Of a DNA stretch of 64,000 nt, positions 40,873-50,264 are shown piece by piece. The stretch's first letter is position 1. Each line of letters opens with the position of its first letter. Source of the stretch: Plasmodium coatneyi (Eukaryota; Apicomplexa; Aconoidasida; Haemosporida; Plasmodiidae); the NCBI RefSeq assembly GCF_001680005.1, contig NC_033564.1, positions 2,356,001-2,420,000 on the forward strand. Reading direction: 5' to 3'. The position numbers and the translations under genes are program-made. The notes beneath the pieces are model-generated. The model was not told the DNA's origin and ran no database searches. It saw only the letters and a program-made list of their open reading frames with translations.

Positions 40873-43376
40873 ATGAGCCCAAAGGTAAGAGCACTAAGTG
40901 TCCTTTCCTTCATTCCTTCCTTGCCTTCTTTCCTCCTTAAACGCATCCTTGCTTAGACTCCTTCCTTTCGTTCTCCTTAGACTTCCTTCCTTCGCAACAT
41001 GAACAATTATATATATGATGTATATAATATTTTATTAATAGTGTAGTAAGATTGGGAGTGAGGAGTACATACATATGTTTCACGTCAATTCTATATTTTT
41101 AGGGGGAAGAGGATTCACTTAAGTTACCCTCAGAAGAAATATATGCTAAATTCAAGGAAGGCGGGGGGTGTCCGGAAAAGGTAAGGAATGAAAAGTTCAA
41201 GGAAAACGTAGAGAATAGGTTCAAGGATGTATTACAACAACAGAAGATTAAGGAAGCAAAAGGCTTGGCAAGTGAAATTGCAGAAGGATGGTGCAATGCA
41301 TATAGGATAAGGAATGAAAAGATTCCACATGGCTATAAGCCTGGTTACTTCTTTTATTATTGGTTAGGGGATAAAGTAAAGGATAAATTGCCTGAAGATC
41401 AAAATTTTCCTGAGACCATAAAGGCAATTTACAGTGAAATGCTGAAGGACAACGGGAAGGAAATTTTTAGAAGTTTATACAACCATATTGACAAAGACCT
41501 TTTCGAACGTGCGAAGAATCTATGGGACTATAAATATAATAATAAAATTTTAAAGAACAATCAGAAATGTCAAGCATCCTTACATAATCCAAAATATACA
41601 AAACTCCAGGGCGATGCTACGTCAGCATATGAGTGGTTTTGTTCTAACTGTGAGGATATGCTTAATGATTCATATTGTAAAAAATTTATGCAGGATCATG
41701 GGACACGCGCTGCATGTAAACAGAAGAAATCGCAAGTACTACCACAATTAGAATGTACTAGCGCATCTAAAGTAGAGTCTGAAGAAGAGGAAGAGGAGGA
41801 CGATGGGGACCTGGACGAACTACTGCTGGAGGACGACCCTGAAGAGGTAGGAAAGATGGAGGGAAGGTTAGGTTTCCTTTCCTTCTTTCCCTTTTATTTT
41901 AAAGTAGATAATTTAGTAGTGCTATGCATACAATGCTTCCATACACAGTGTAATAATGTGTTGAAAGGGAAATGTTGAAAAACATGAAAAATGCATATAT
42001 ATAATCCCTTAATTACTTTCGTAGGCGGAAGATTTGAGTAAATTACCCTCGAGACAAATATATAAAAGGTTACGTGAGGGAATATATGAATATGAGCAGG
42101 ATGCGAATGTTGAGAAGGTAAGGAACAAATTAAAAAGCGAAGGAGTGAACGAAAACATTTATGGGGAAATTATGAGTGCACTGTATAGTATAATTGGGAA
42201 GAAAGGTAAAAAGCAGGAGCAGCAGGAAGATTGTGAGTTCTTTTATTATTGGGTGGGTGATAAATTATCCAAAACTCTAGGGGACGAAAAATTCCCAACA
42301 GCTATGAAAGGATGTTACGACGAAATGTATGATAGTCAGAGGAAATATGACTGTGATTTCCCTCGCAGTCCAGAAAAAAAAAAAGTCTTTAAAGCCTCAA
42401 AAATAATGTTTGATTATTACAAAGACAAAGATTCTATGAAGCAGCATTTAGGGGAAGGGTTTGAGAATTGTACTAATGAATATTACAGGTACGTGGAGAG
42501 AGCTATTTCTGCTTATAGGATCATGAGGCGTGAGTGCAAAAGGGACAATGAAACTATATGGTGTAAAGAATTTGAAAAAATGTATAAGGAATGTAGAAAA
42601 GGGAGAAAGATAGATAAGGAATGTACGGTGGCAAATGAACCAGAAGAATTATGTAGAAGCAGTTCCGAAGCAGAAGCCAGTACATTCCCTGCAGTGTATA
42701 ACGAATCCTCCCTCGAAACAAGCACCACCACTACCGCTGCCATCTCTTCCATACTAGGAATAGGGGGACTACCATTAATCATCTATTTTTTATATAAGGT
42801 AAAATATTACTATTATATATTGGAAGTAGGAATAGTACTATTCACTCATATTTACTTTTATTTAAAATAAATATAAAGAATAGATTGTACACTGTGCATT
42901 GTGAATTATGTATATATATATATGTATGTGTTTATATGTATCTATACACACAACCACACACATATATATTAATTGAACTGTGTGCTATATATATGTGGGG
43001 AATACATACATATATTTTCAACACCCATTCCTTTGCCCTCTTCTTTTTTCTTCAGTACACATCTATATTCTCTGGAATAGGTGGCACCCTCTCTGGTAGG
43101 AGAAGCAGAAAAAGGTCCACCATCAAACATGAATTAAACACGTCCTTCTCAGGCCACGAGGACACCTCTACGGACAATTCTTCTACAGCAGAATATGCAA
43201 CTACCATAGTAGGTTCGTTATCAAATTTAACAAGAGCAGCATCTTCAACCATAGCAGATTCTACGTATGAATCTACCGCATTTGGTGGGCCAACATCCAC
43301 AAGAGGAAGAGCAAACAATAGAAGGCAACCACAAAGGCAACAGAACTTAAGAAATATAAGTTATGGGCGTATGTGA
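40873..43376 (+). CDS. KIR variant antigen (pir superfamily), KIR2
   Basis: Four exons in phase 0 throughout: 40873-40884 (ATG, encoding MSPK, then GTAAGA), 41103-41846, 42025-42798 and 43056-43376, giving about 616 residues. Exons 2 and 3 each encode a KIR/pir ectodomain beginning LKLPSEEIY or LSKLPSRQIY, with the FFYYWLGDKVK or FFYYWVGDKL core and several paired Cys. Exon 3 ends in a membrane span (about ISSILGIGGLPLIIYFLYK) and the TATAAG/GT junction typical of the family. Exon 4 encodes a 106-residue cytoplasmic tail starting YTSIFSGIGG with RRSRKRSTIK, rich in Ser and Thr. Between the ectodomains is an acidic linker (EEEEEDDGD). The reading frames are intact, so the gene should be functional. 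A T/C-rich CCTTAGACTCCTTCC-type repeat lies in the first intron (about 40900-40990). Confidence 0.92.
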
Positions 43377-43574
43377 TGTAACATTCAATGAATACAACTT
43401 TCCAAATTGTAATTAGTACGTAATGTCCCCTCAGGAACTATAATAACTTACCGTTTTAAGTACATTACCACAGTAACCATATAATATAAGAAGGAGAATT
43501 GTGGTTCAGGGTTAAGAGTTTTACTCTTAGGGTTAAAGGTTTGAGGTATAGGACCTAATGTTTAAAGGTGTTAG
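43377..43574. other. KIR2 3' flank
   Basis: Short AT-rich downstream region with a GGGTTAAGAG/GGGTTAAAGG telomere-like stretch near 43505-43550 leading into the G-rich array. Confidence 0.5.
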
Positions 43575-43735
43575 AATGGAAGGTTGTTAGGGTGGTGGTA
43601 GGTGGGTTGTTAGGGTGGTGGTAGGTGGGTTGTTAGGGTGGTGGTAGGTGGGTTGTTAGGGTGGTGGTAGGTGGGTTGTTAGGGTGGTGGTAGGTGGGTT
43701 GTTAGGGTGGTGGTAGGTGGGTTGTTAGGAGTGGT
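43575..43735 (+). repeat. 21-bp G-rich tandem repeat downstream of KIR2
   Basis: About seven copies of a unit made of GGTGGTAGGTGGG and TTGTTAGG, the same core as the 24-bp array inside the KIR1 last intron. Here it is G-rich on the KIR2 sense strand and lies outside the gene, about 200 bases past the stop. Confidence 0.9.
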
Positions 43736-43846
43736 AGATTGACGGTTGTTAGGGGTGGTAGGATAAAGGTTTAGTGGTGTTAGGGAGGAAGGTTCCAGGT
43801 ATTAGAGTGAAGGTTAAGGGTGTGCAGGTATTATAAAGGGGTCCTT

Positions 43847-43900
43847 TTCTAGATTAATGACCCAATAATATGGCCTGGTACTTTAGCCGTCCCAGGGGGG
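43847..43900 (-). repeat. Conserved KIR-island box, copy 3 (right edge, inverted)
   Basis: The reverse complement reads CCCTGGGACGGCTAAAGTAC, CAGGCCATATTATTGGGTCA, TTAATCTAGAA, matching copies 1 and 2. Its flank away from KIR2 (43920-44060) is purine-rich on the plus strand, which is a pyrimidine tract in the box orientation. It is therefore a mirror image of the left edge of the island at 33451. Confidence 0.8.
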
Positions 43901-45086
43901 AGTTACACCCGAGGGGTGTGTAAATAGAAGAAAGGAAAGAAAAAAAAAAGAAAATAAAAAAAAAAAGAGGTAAGGAAAGAAACAGAAGGAAAGGAAGAAA
44001 AAGGAGGAAAAAAAAAAAAATAAATAAAAGGAAAAAGAGGAAAAAAGGAAAAGGATGAAGGGTCAGGAAGAAAAAGCTAAAATGTACTAAGTAAGGCCGT
44101 TACAAAATATGAAGCATTCTGGATGGGTTCATCACAGGTGGAAGGAAAATAAATTCCTTTTAATTTTTTTAGCATGCTGCATTAATAACCTCGTTGGTGC
44201 CTTTTTTTCATTTATTTTATTTTTTTTTTTTCTTTTGGCGAGAACGTAATGCGCGCATACTATCCATCATCAGTGACGTTCCGCTAAAGAAAGGAGGTAG
44301 TTCAAAAAAAAAGAAAAATGCAAAACGCAAAAAATGCACACTTAAAAAAAAGAGGTACAACATTAGCAAATATTCTTTTTTTTTTCTTTTTTCTAATTCT
44401 TATTTTGTACGACAATGGTGGCAGTAGCGTCCACAAAACAAACGGTGCGTTGTGTCCAGCCTGCACAATTGGTTGGCCCCCGGGGCAGGGATGCACACTA
44501 GTATACGTATATTTTTATATTTTATATACGTATGTACAAAAGTGCATATACACTTTTCGATCTTATGTCCGGATGTGCGCATTCCGTTTGGATTCTAATG
44601 TCAACTGTATTCACGTTTTATTTAAATTTTTAGTTTTTTTGTCCAGTGATTTCCTATGCCTTTTAATGTGTTTCGTGATAAACACAGCGTTCAATTGCGT
44701 ACATTTTTTGTTACAAAAAAAAAAAAATGTAAAAATAAAATAATAGTATTAGATATGTACACTAAGGTAATGCGAAAGTGTAAAATTAGAGACAGTCGCA
44801 CATGTAAACTACGCGGAAATGCAGGTCATCCTTTTTGTCCTGTTGGCACGAAAATTGAATTTCTCACATTATGGGGGTGAGTGCACTATTCCGTTATTGT
44901 TTCTTCCGGGGTGAACAAATTATATATATATTCTTGATCTCCTGCCTATTTATACATGTGTACGTGAGAGTTTATCTCTTTAGAGACATTAGGACGGTAA
45001 ACATAATAAAAACCATATACGTTACTGTGTGGTTGTGAAAATTGATAAGGGATTCTGCTTGAGGTGTGGCTGGGTCTACCCCGCCC
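43901..45086. other. Intergenic between the KIR island and the small gene at 45087
   Basis: It begins with the purine tract (43920-44060). Unique sequence resumes at about 44090. A plus-strand frame near 44755-44880 (MYTKVMRKCKIRDSRTCKLR) ends at a GGG/GTGAGT donor-like site and could be a leader exon, but nothing links to it in phase. Confidence 0.4.
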
Positions 45087-46152
45087 ATGGCTAATCTCCA
45101 CATTTTTGGCGCATCACATCTGACAGGGTAAGCGAAAACAGAAATAGAATACGTGAGTGATACGTCTGCGCCAGCTGTGTAGGAATTACTCGTGGGAGAA
45201 AGACAATCTCAGAGCAGAATGTTTACACACACACACTTTCGTTTCTGTTTCATGGAATGAAGTGGCACGAACTGAGGATGTCCCTTCATACCATATGAAC
45301 CTTTGCTCACATCGGTATGTATAGGCAAGTTTAATTTGTATGAAAAGAAGGGTAGCAAAACTGCTACAATGTGACATATTCGTGCAGGTTAAAAAAAAAG
45401 GTGAAAAAAAACTTACCTTGCTACTTGAAAACTTGGCACTAAGGTACTTTTTAACGATTTAAAACAATTGAATAGGAAATTATTTTTCTTTTCTCCTTGC
45501 ATGGTGGAAGAACTACTTGTTTTAAAAATCTGCGTAAACTTGTTTATTATATTGGTGGAATTGCTGCAGCTGAACAGGGGGAAGAAGAAAAAAACTTTTT
45601 GGCCCTCTTAAAAGGTAACATTCATTCGAAATGTTTTCTTCTAAAGGTGTGGAAATTAAAAAAAAGTTTTTGCATATTTCTTCTTGGCATACGATATGTG
45701 AAAATTTAATTTATAAAAATTTTGAAAAATAAGAAGAAAAAATAAAAGCAGGAATGTTAAACGCGCGCAAAATATTTAAAGTGTACGATAATGCGGTTCG
45801 AAAATTGTAAGGTGGCCCGCAGCATTTAAACGCACATATGTTTACGTAAAAGATTTTTTTTTTTTTTTTTTCATTTTTAATCTGTGAAATATATCTAGTT
45901 TTTATATAAATGTCATTGCTAATCTTGTTAGCCCTTTTTTGTTATGTACACCAAGTGTGTGATAAGGGCGCCAAATGTTGAGGGGGAGGGGGAAAGAAAT
46001 ACGCATTAAGGGAAGAATTAATGGAAGACGAAAACTGGAAAATCGTTTTGCTCATTGCATTTGTGTTGCTAAATATTCCTCACCTCAGTGAGGTTCTCGA
46101 TGAGGAACAAATTGTTAAAGTGTTAACTGACAGAGTTGCGGAATTGCGTTAA
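45087..46152 (+). CDS. Small spliced gene, function unknown (three-exon model, about 93 residues)
   Basis: Exon 1 45087-45127 reads MANLHIFGASHLTG with a GG/GTAAGC donor. Exon 2 45511-45614 reads CFKNLRKLVYYIGGIAAAEQ, then GEEEKNFLALLK, with a G/GTAACA donor. Phases 2 and 1 fit. The last exon is taken as 46014-46152 and reads MEDENWKIVLLIAFVLLNIP, then HLSEVLDEEQIVKVLTDRVA to TAA. The acceptor before the last exon (GGGAAG) lacks a good pyrimidine tract, so its start is uncertain, and the last exon could instead be a stand-alone 43-residue ORF starting at 46021. The C-terminal half has the heptad-like spacing of a helical protein. No family is recognised. It is convergent with farnesyltransferase beta, about 280 bases away. 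Confidence 0.45.
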
Positions 46153-46432
46153 GCAAATGGGTCACGGGAAAAAAATTAAAAGGGATACAAACCAAGACAA
46201 ATGAGCAGTTGTTGAACGGCGACCGGGGGAGGTGTAAGGAAGAACAACAAAGAAAAAAAAAAAAAAAAAAAGGAAAATGCCAAATTGTTGAAGGCGTTTA
46301 TAATTTCTTTCTTTTATTTATGTTATCACCCTTAGTGCAGCTTTTTACTGTGTGTTATCGGTACATAATGTGTAAGAAGCAACTGCTTATAGACAAACGT
46401 GCATAATTGCCGCCTAGCAACAGGTGGTAATG

Positions 46433-49294
46433 TCAGCAAAGGAGGCGCTTCAAATATAAGTAAGCACCTTTCCCAACTCGGTGATTAATCTTGTTTTCAC
46501 TTATCGGGCAAGAGGGAGAAAAGTAGGTGTAACTTTTGTATACCTCTGAAACGGTTATATTGTAAAGGATGTGAATTCTGTTCAGATGGTTTATATGGTC
46601 CGTACTGTACGTCTCATCGTTTGGCTTATGTGACAACATGTAGTTTTCTATTATGGACAAGCCACTTAAGGCATAACACGTATGATAATAATCAACTTTT
46701 TCCATCGGCTTGTCTTTCATGCCGCCTTTATTGCTTTGAGAGCATACGAGCAAATAGAGCTTCAGAAAATTCATATTAAACATGACGTTTCTATGCAGGA
46801 ATTCATTTTTATAATTTTCAAAGTTTATTTGTTCTTTCTGTATTTGATTTGTCATGGGGGAGTTCTTACTACTCATGTGGTCATATTTGGACGGCGCATC
46901 GATGCAGTCGGAGTGGTGACTGTCCTTACCTTTGTTACGCGCTTTGTGGTTATCCGCTTCGTCGATAGAGGGATGTTCACCTTTTATCCCATTTGAAATG
47001 CTTCCCGTTACATTAATTTTTTCAAAATTGCATGGTACATTAAAATTGGGGAAATCCGTGTTATCCACAATTTGGTCTTTTCCAAGGATACGCTTTTTCT
47101 TATTTCCATTTTTGCAACTCTGCAGGAACTGCTTTAATATATGCATTTCGTTTATTAAGAAGAAAATGGATCCAATCCAGAATGAGTAGCAAGCGTCCAC
47201 TAACTTATTGGTTCTTCCCATGAATGCGCCCTCTAAGTTCCCTTGTTTGTTAATTAGCCAGTGTACTAATTTATTCATATTCACTTTTTGAACTTTTCCT
47301 AGAATGCACAAAGTAGCCAATGCGCAATAGGTATAACCTCCGTGACTTTCCTGAAATTTCTCACTTGTAAATCCGCCCTCATAATTTTGACAGGACAGAA
47401 TATATTTTTCCACATTTTTTTTTACTTGATTAGTTAGTATGTGACACATGGAACATACTGCTATAGCACAGTACGTGCCTCTCATGTCTATCTCCCCATT
47501 TTTGTGTAACCTAAATGAACCATCTTTACATTTTAACTTAAGGATATAGGAATGTAATTTCTTCCTATCGAGAAAGCTTAAAAAATTATTTTCCTCATCG
47601 TGTAGGTATATAAAGACACATACCGCCGCGTAGGTGGTTGCTATGTGGGTGTACTGATTTAGTCCACCTCCGAAGGCTCCATTTTCGTTTTTTATTTTAT
47701 TTAAATAGGTGAAGACGCACTGTTTTATGTAACGGAAGGTGGTCTTACCTAACTTCTGTTCAATCTCCAAATCGTTATGTAGGATGTATATAGTGTGAAT
47801 ACACCAATAGAAAATCCACGGCTTGGATGCTTCCAAAAAGCTCAACCTTAAATTTTTTACGAAAAATATATCAGTGCAGAATCTGAAATGTTTCTGCTTT
47901 TCCAGTTGTACATTTAAGACGCTGATAAATTTGTTGAGCAGAACGGAAGATTTGTTTAACTGGAAGTGAAAATTTTCAACGATTAATGTGTCCTCTTTGA
48001 TGAGGGCATTTCTTAATTTAGCGACGTCCCGAGGGTCGTTGCTGGAAGGGGGGAGGTTTATATCTTTTGCGGCTTCTTCTGGCAACATTTCGCTTAAGTA
48101 GTGGGAACTGCTTCCCTCTTCATTTGCACAATTTGCGCTATCATCATCTGTGACTTTTTGCGTGCTGGTGTTGGCAGTAGGCCATTCTTCATTCAGACAT
48201 GGACCTCCCTCTACCTTACTTTTGGCGTCTAAGGGGGGGAATCGTTCCTCTGTATTTTGTCCTGTCATAGTTTTTTCGTCCGAACTCTGTCTCCCCCCCT
48301 CTTGTTCCTTCCCCATTATGCACTCACTTTTAGTATCATCTGTTTGGTGACTTTTTTCAAAATGGGGTGGGTTGTTTTCGCACGTGTGTTTATATGTTCC
48401 CTTACTTGAAGACGTCACAGAACGACGAAATTTTTTCTTCTGAATGTATTTGTGTATCATCTCAAAGGTGTAATGTCCCTTGGTAAAGAAGGAACTAATA
48501 TCGTCTATACTTCCAACGTTATCGAAAAGGAAGAATAAAATAATATCTGAAATTTCTACAGTGGGACTATTTAAAAGCAGGTCAATGATGTTGGAAGAGA
48601 AGGTTTTATAGTAGATGCTTAATATTTGTTTTTCGACCTTCTTCTTTTCCTTCACCGTTTGTGTATTTTGGTTGCATTTTAAATTAAAGTTGAAAAAATG
48701 TTCGGACATAAGGTTATTATTTCTATGATTAGGTGATTCTTCTTGACGATTTTGGAGGGATGCCTTATTGGGTCTGTCATTCTTTTCGGGTACACTTGTG
48801 ACACGGTTTATACTGTCATCTGTGTTGGGCGAGTCACTAGAAGATGACCTGGAGGTCTCCATGGAACTCTTGTTAGCATTTTCACCCCCCCCTTTGGACT
48901 CTATACATTCGAGTTTGTTCTCCTTTTTGACATTATCAATATGTGGGATGTCTCCTTCTTGCGCGTGTACCACCTTGAGTGGGAAAAAGTTTGATAGTTC
49001 CTCATCGTCTTCACTAGAATTTGTTAAAATATCGCTTAAATTTTCGGAAGAACTGGAATGATAACATTCATGGGGGACGTCCTCTTTGCAGTCTGTGTAG
49101 TTTTCTTTACTTAAATTAAATATGTAATTAAATAGCAACTGTATGAGGTTTTCTACCTGGTTGTAAAATTGATCGTTTTCAAAATCTGGCTTGAAGTCAT
49201 CTTTTCGTTTTTCATATTTTGTTAACTCGAATAGTAACAGTGCTAGGTGCTTTTTTCTGTTGTGCCTTAGCATGTAGGTGTCATCGGCATTCAT
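46433..49294 (-). CDS. Protein farnesyltransferase beta subunit
   Basis: Single exon, 953 residues. The C-terminal half carries the prenyltransferase alpha-alpha barrel repeats: GAFGGGLNQYTHIATTYAAV (near 538), DGSFRLHKNGEIDMRGTYCA, a YEGGFTSE repeat, and LEGAFMGRTNKLVDACYSFW (near 700), which holds the Asp and Cys zinc ligands. The His ligand is in YYHTCYALSG near 868. With an alpha subunit encoded elsewhere it transfers farnesyl to the Cys of CaaX proteins; Plasmodium farnesyltransferase is a studied drug target. Usual beta subunits are about 430 residues. This one has a 450-residue N-terminal extension with Ser/Asp/Glu-rich low complexity and an insert of about 90 residues (about 745-835) just before the last barrel repeat. 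The zinc ligands and substrate pocket motifs are intact. Confidence 0.93.
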   Translation of the reverse strand: MNADDTYMLRHNRKKHLALLLFELTKYEKRKDDFKPDFENDQFYNQVENLIQLLFNYIFNLSKENYTDCKEDVPHECYHSSSSENLSDILTNSSEDDEELSNFFPLKVVHAQEGDIPHIDNVKKENKLECIESKGGGENANKSSMETSRSSSSDSPNTDDSINRVTSVPEKNDRPNKASLQNRQEESPNHRNNNLMSEHFFNFNLKCNQNTQTVKEKKKVEKQILSIYYKTFSSNIIDLLLNSPTVEISDIILFFLFDNVGSIDDISSFFTKGHYTFEMIHKYIQKKKFRRSVTSSSKGTYKHTCENNPPHFEKSHQTDDTKSECIMGKEQEGGRQSSDEKTMTGQNTEERFPPLDAKSKVEGGPCLNEEWPTANTSTQKVTDDDSANCANEEGSSSHYLSEMLPEEAAKDINLPPSSNDPRDVAKLRNALIKEDTLIVENFHFQLNKSSVLLNKFISVLNVQLEKQKHFRFCTDIFFVKNLRLSFLEASKPWIFYWCIHTIYILHNDLEIEQKLGKTTFRYIKQCVFTYLNKIKNENGAFGGGLNQYTHIATTYAAVCVFIYLHDEENNFLSFLDRKKLHSYILKLKCKDGSFRLHKNGEIDMRGTYCAIAVCSMCHILTNQVKKNVEKYILSCQNYEGGFTSEKFQESHGGYTYCALATLCILGKVQKVNMNKLVHWLINKQGNLEGAFMGRTNKLVDACYSFWIGSIFFLINEMHILKQFLQSCKNGNKKKRILGKDQIVDNTDFPNFNVPCNFEKINVTGSISNGIKGEHPSIDEADNHKARNKGKDSHHSDCIDAPSKYDHMSSKNSPMTNQIQKEQINFENYKNEFLHRNVMFNMNFLKLYLLVCSQSNKGGMKDKPMEKVDYYHTCYALSGLSIIENYMLSHKPNDETYSTDHINHLNRIHILYNITVSEVYKSYTYFSPSCPISENKINHRVGKGAYLYLKRLLC

Positions 49295-50264
49295 CTTCGG
49301 TTTGGTCTCTTTTATGCTTGCTGCACTTCACTTGTTAGTTCTCAGTCGCAGCTGCTTTACGCGGAACGGAAAGTGCAACGCATGGTTCTTTGGAAGGAAG
49401 TTCAGAATGAATGAAAGTACAGTTGAAAGGTAGAAGTTGTGTATGCATTAAGCGAGTTAGTTGGAATGAAATGTTGCAGTATAGAAAAATATTGTTTGCA
49501 TTTTTTCCGTTTTTTTCCTTCCTCGCTTTTAATAACCAATTGACGCGCTTATTTGACCTTCTGTGCAGACGTGCAGTACGACAAAATTAAATTAGCTTTT
49601 ACGAAAAAATTCGGAAGTGCCCAGAATATGTTAAAAAACATGGTGCGGGTTATGCGCAGAAGTGGAAAAAATGATAACGTATATAGAAAAAATGAGGTGC
49701 ATATTGAGAATTGTTAAAAAGGGAAAACCAGCATTTAAAGAGTGTATAAAGAAAGAATCTTTAATAATTAAAACAAAGTTGTTAATTCGTTAAAAAAAGG
49801 GGAACATAAACGTGTACTTATTCTTACAATAAAAAAAATAAAATAAAAAATGCAAGGGATTCAAAATAATAAACAGTACTTGGATAATATTTGAAAAAAC
49901 ATTCCGGTGTAAGGAGAATGATTAATTATTCCTTAGTCTTTTTTGGTTACTTATGTGCCTATTATTTTGTGTCATCTCATTTTATTCCATTCTTCTGCTA
50001 ATTTGTAAAAACACGGCGTTAGTGATAGCTCCTTTTTATCATAAAAGTGTAACACGAAAACTATTTCAGGTCTTCTTTTTTAAAGAAAGTTGGCCAGCAT
50101 AAAAAAGGTTCCCTTTGCAATGAACTTGGAAACTTTCGCATTTTCACAAATCTGTAAGAGGATAGGTGCACAGTGCACATGTGGTGTATATATAAAGGTG
50201 TATATTAACTGCGGTTACGGGGACAAAAGAAGGGGTTCACAAAAATTGTGCCACCATGATTACA
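49295..50264. other. Intergenic spacer
   Basis: Upstream of the farnesyltransferase gene and downstream of the NYN-like gene; both genes are on the minus strand. AT-rich with poly-A runs; no gene is supported. Confidence 0.5.

Noticed and set aside
41761..41850. Possible host CD99-like mimicry in the KIR2 acidic linker
   Set aside because: KIR proteins are reported to contain host CD99-like stretches. This segment shares only an acidic DGDLDELL-like pattern, too short and low-complexity to claim.
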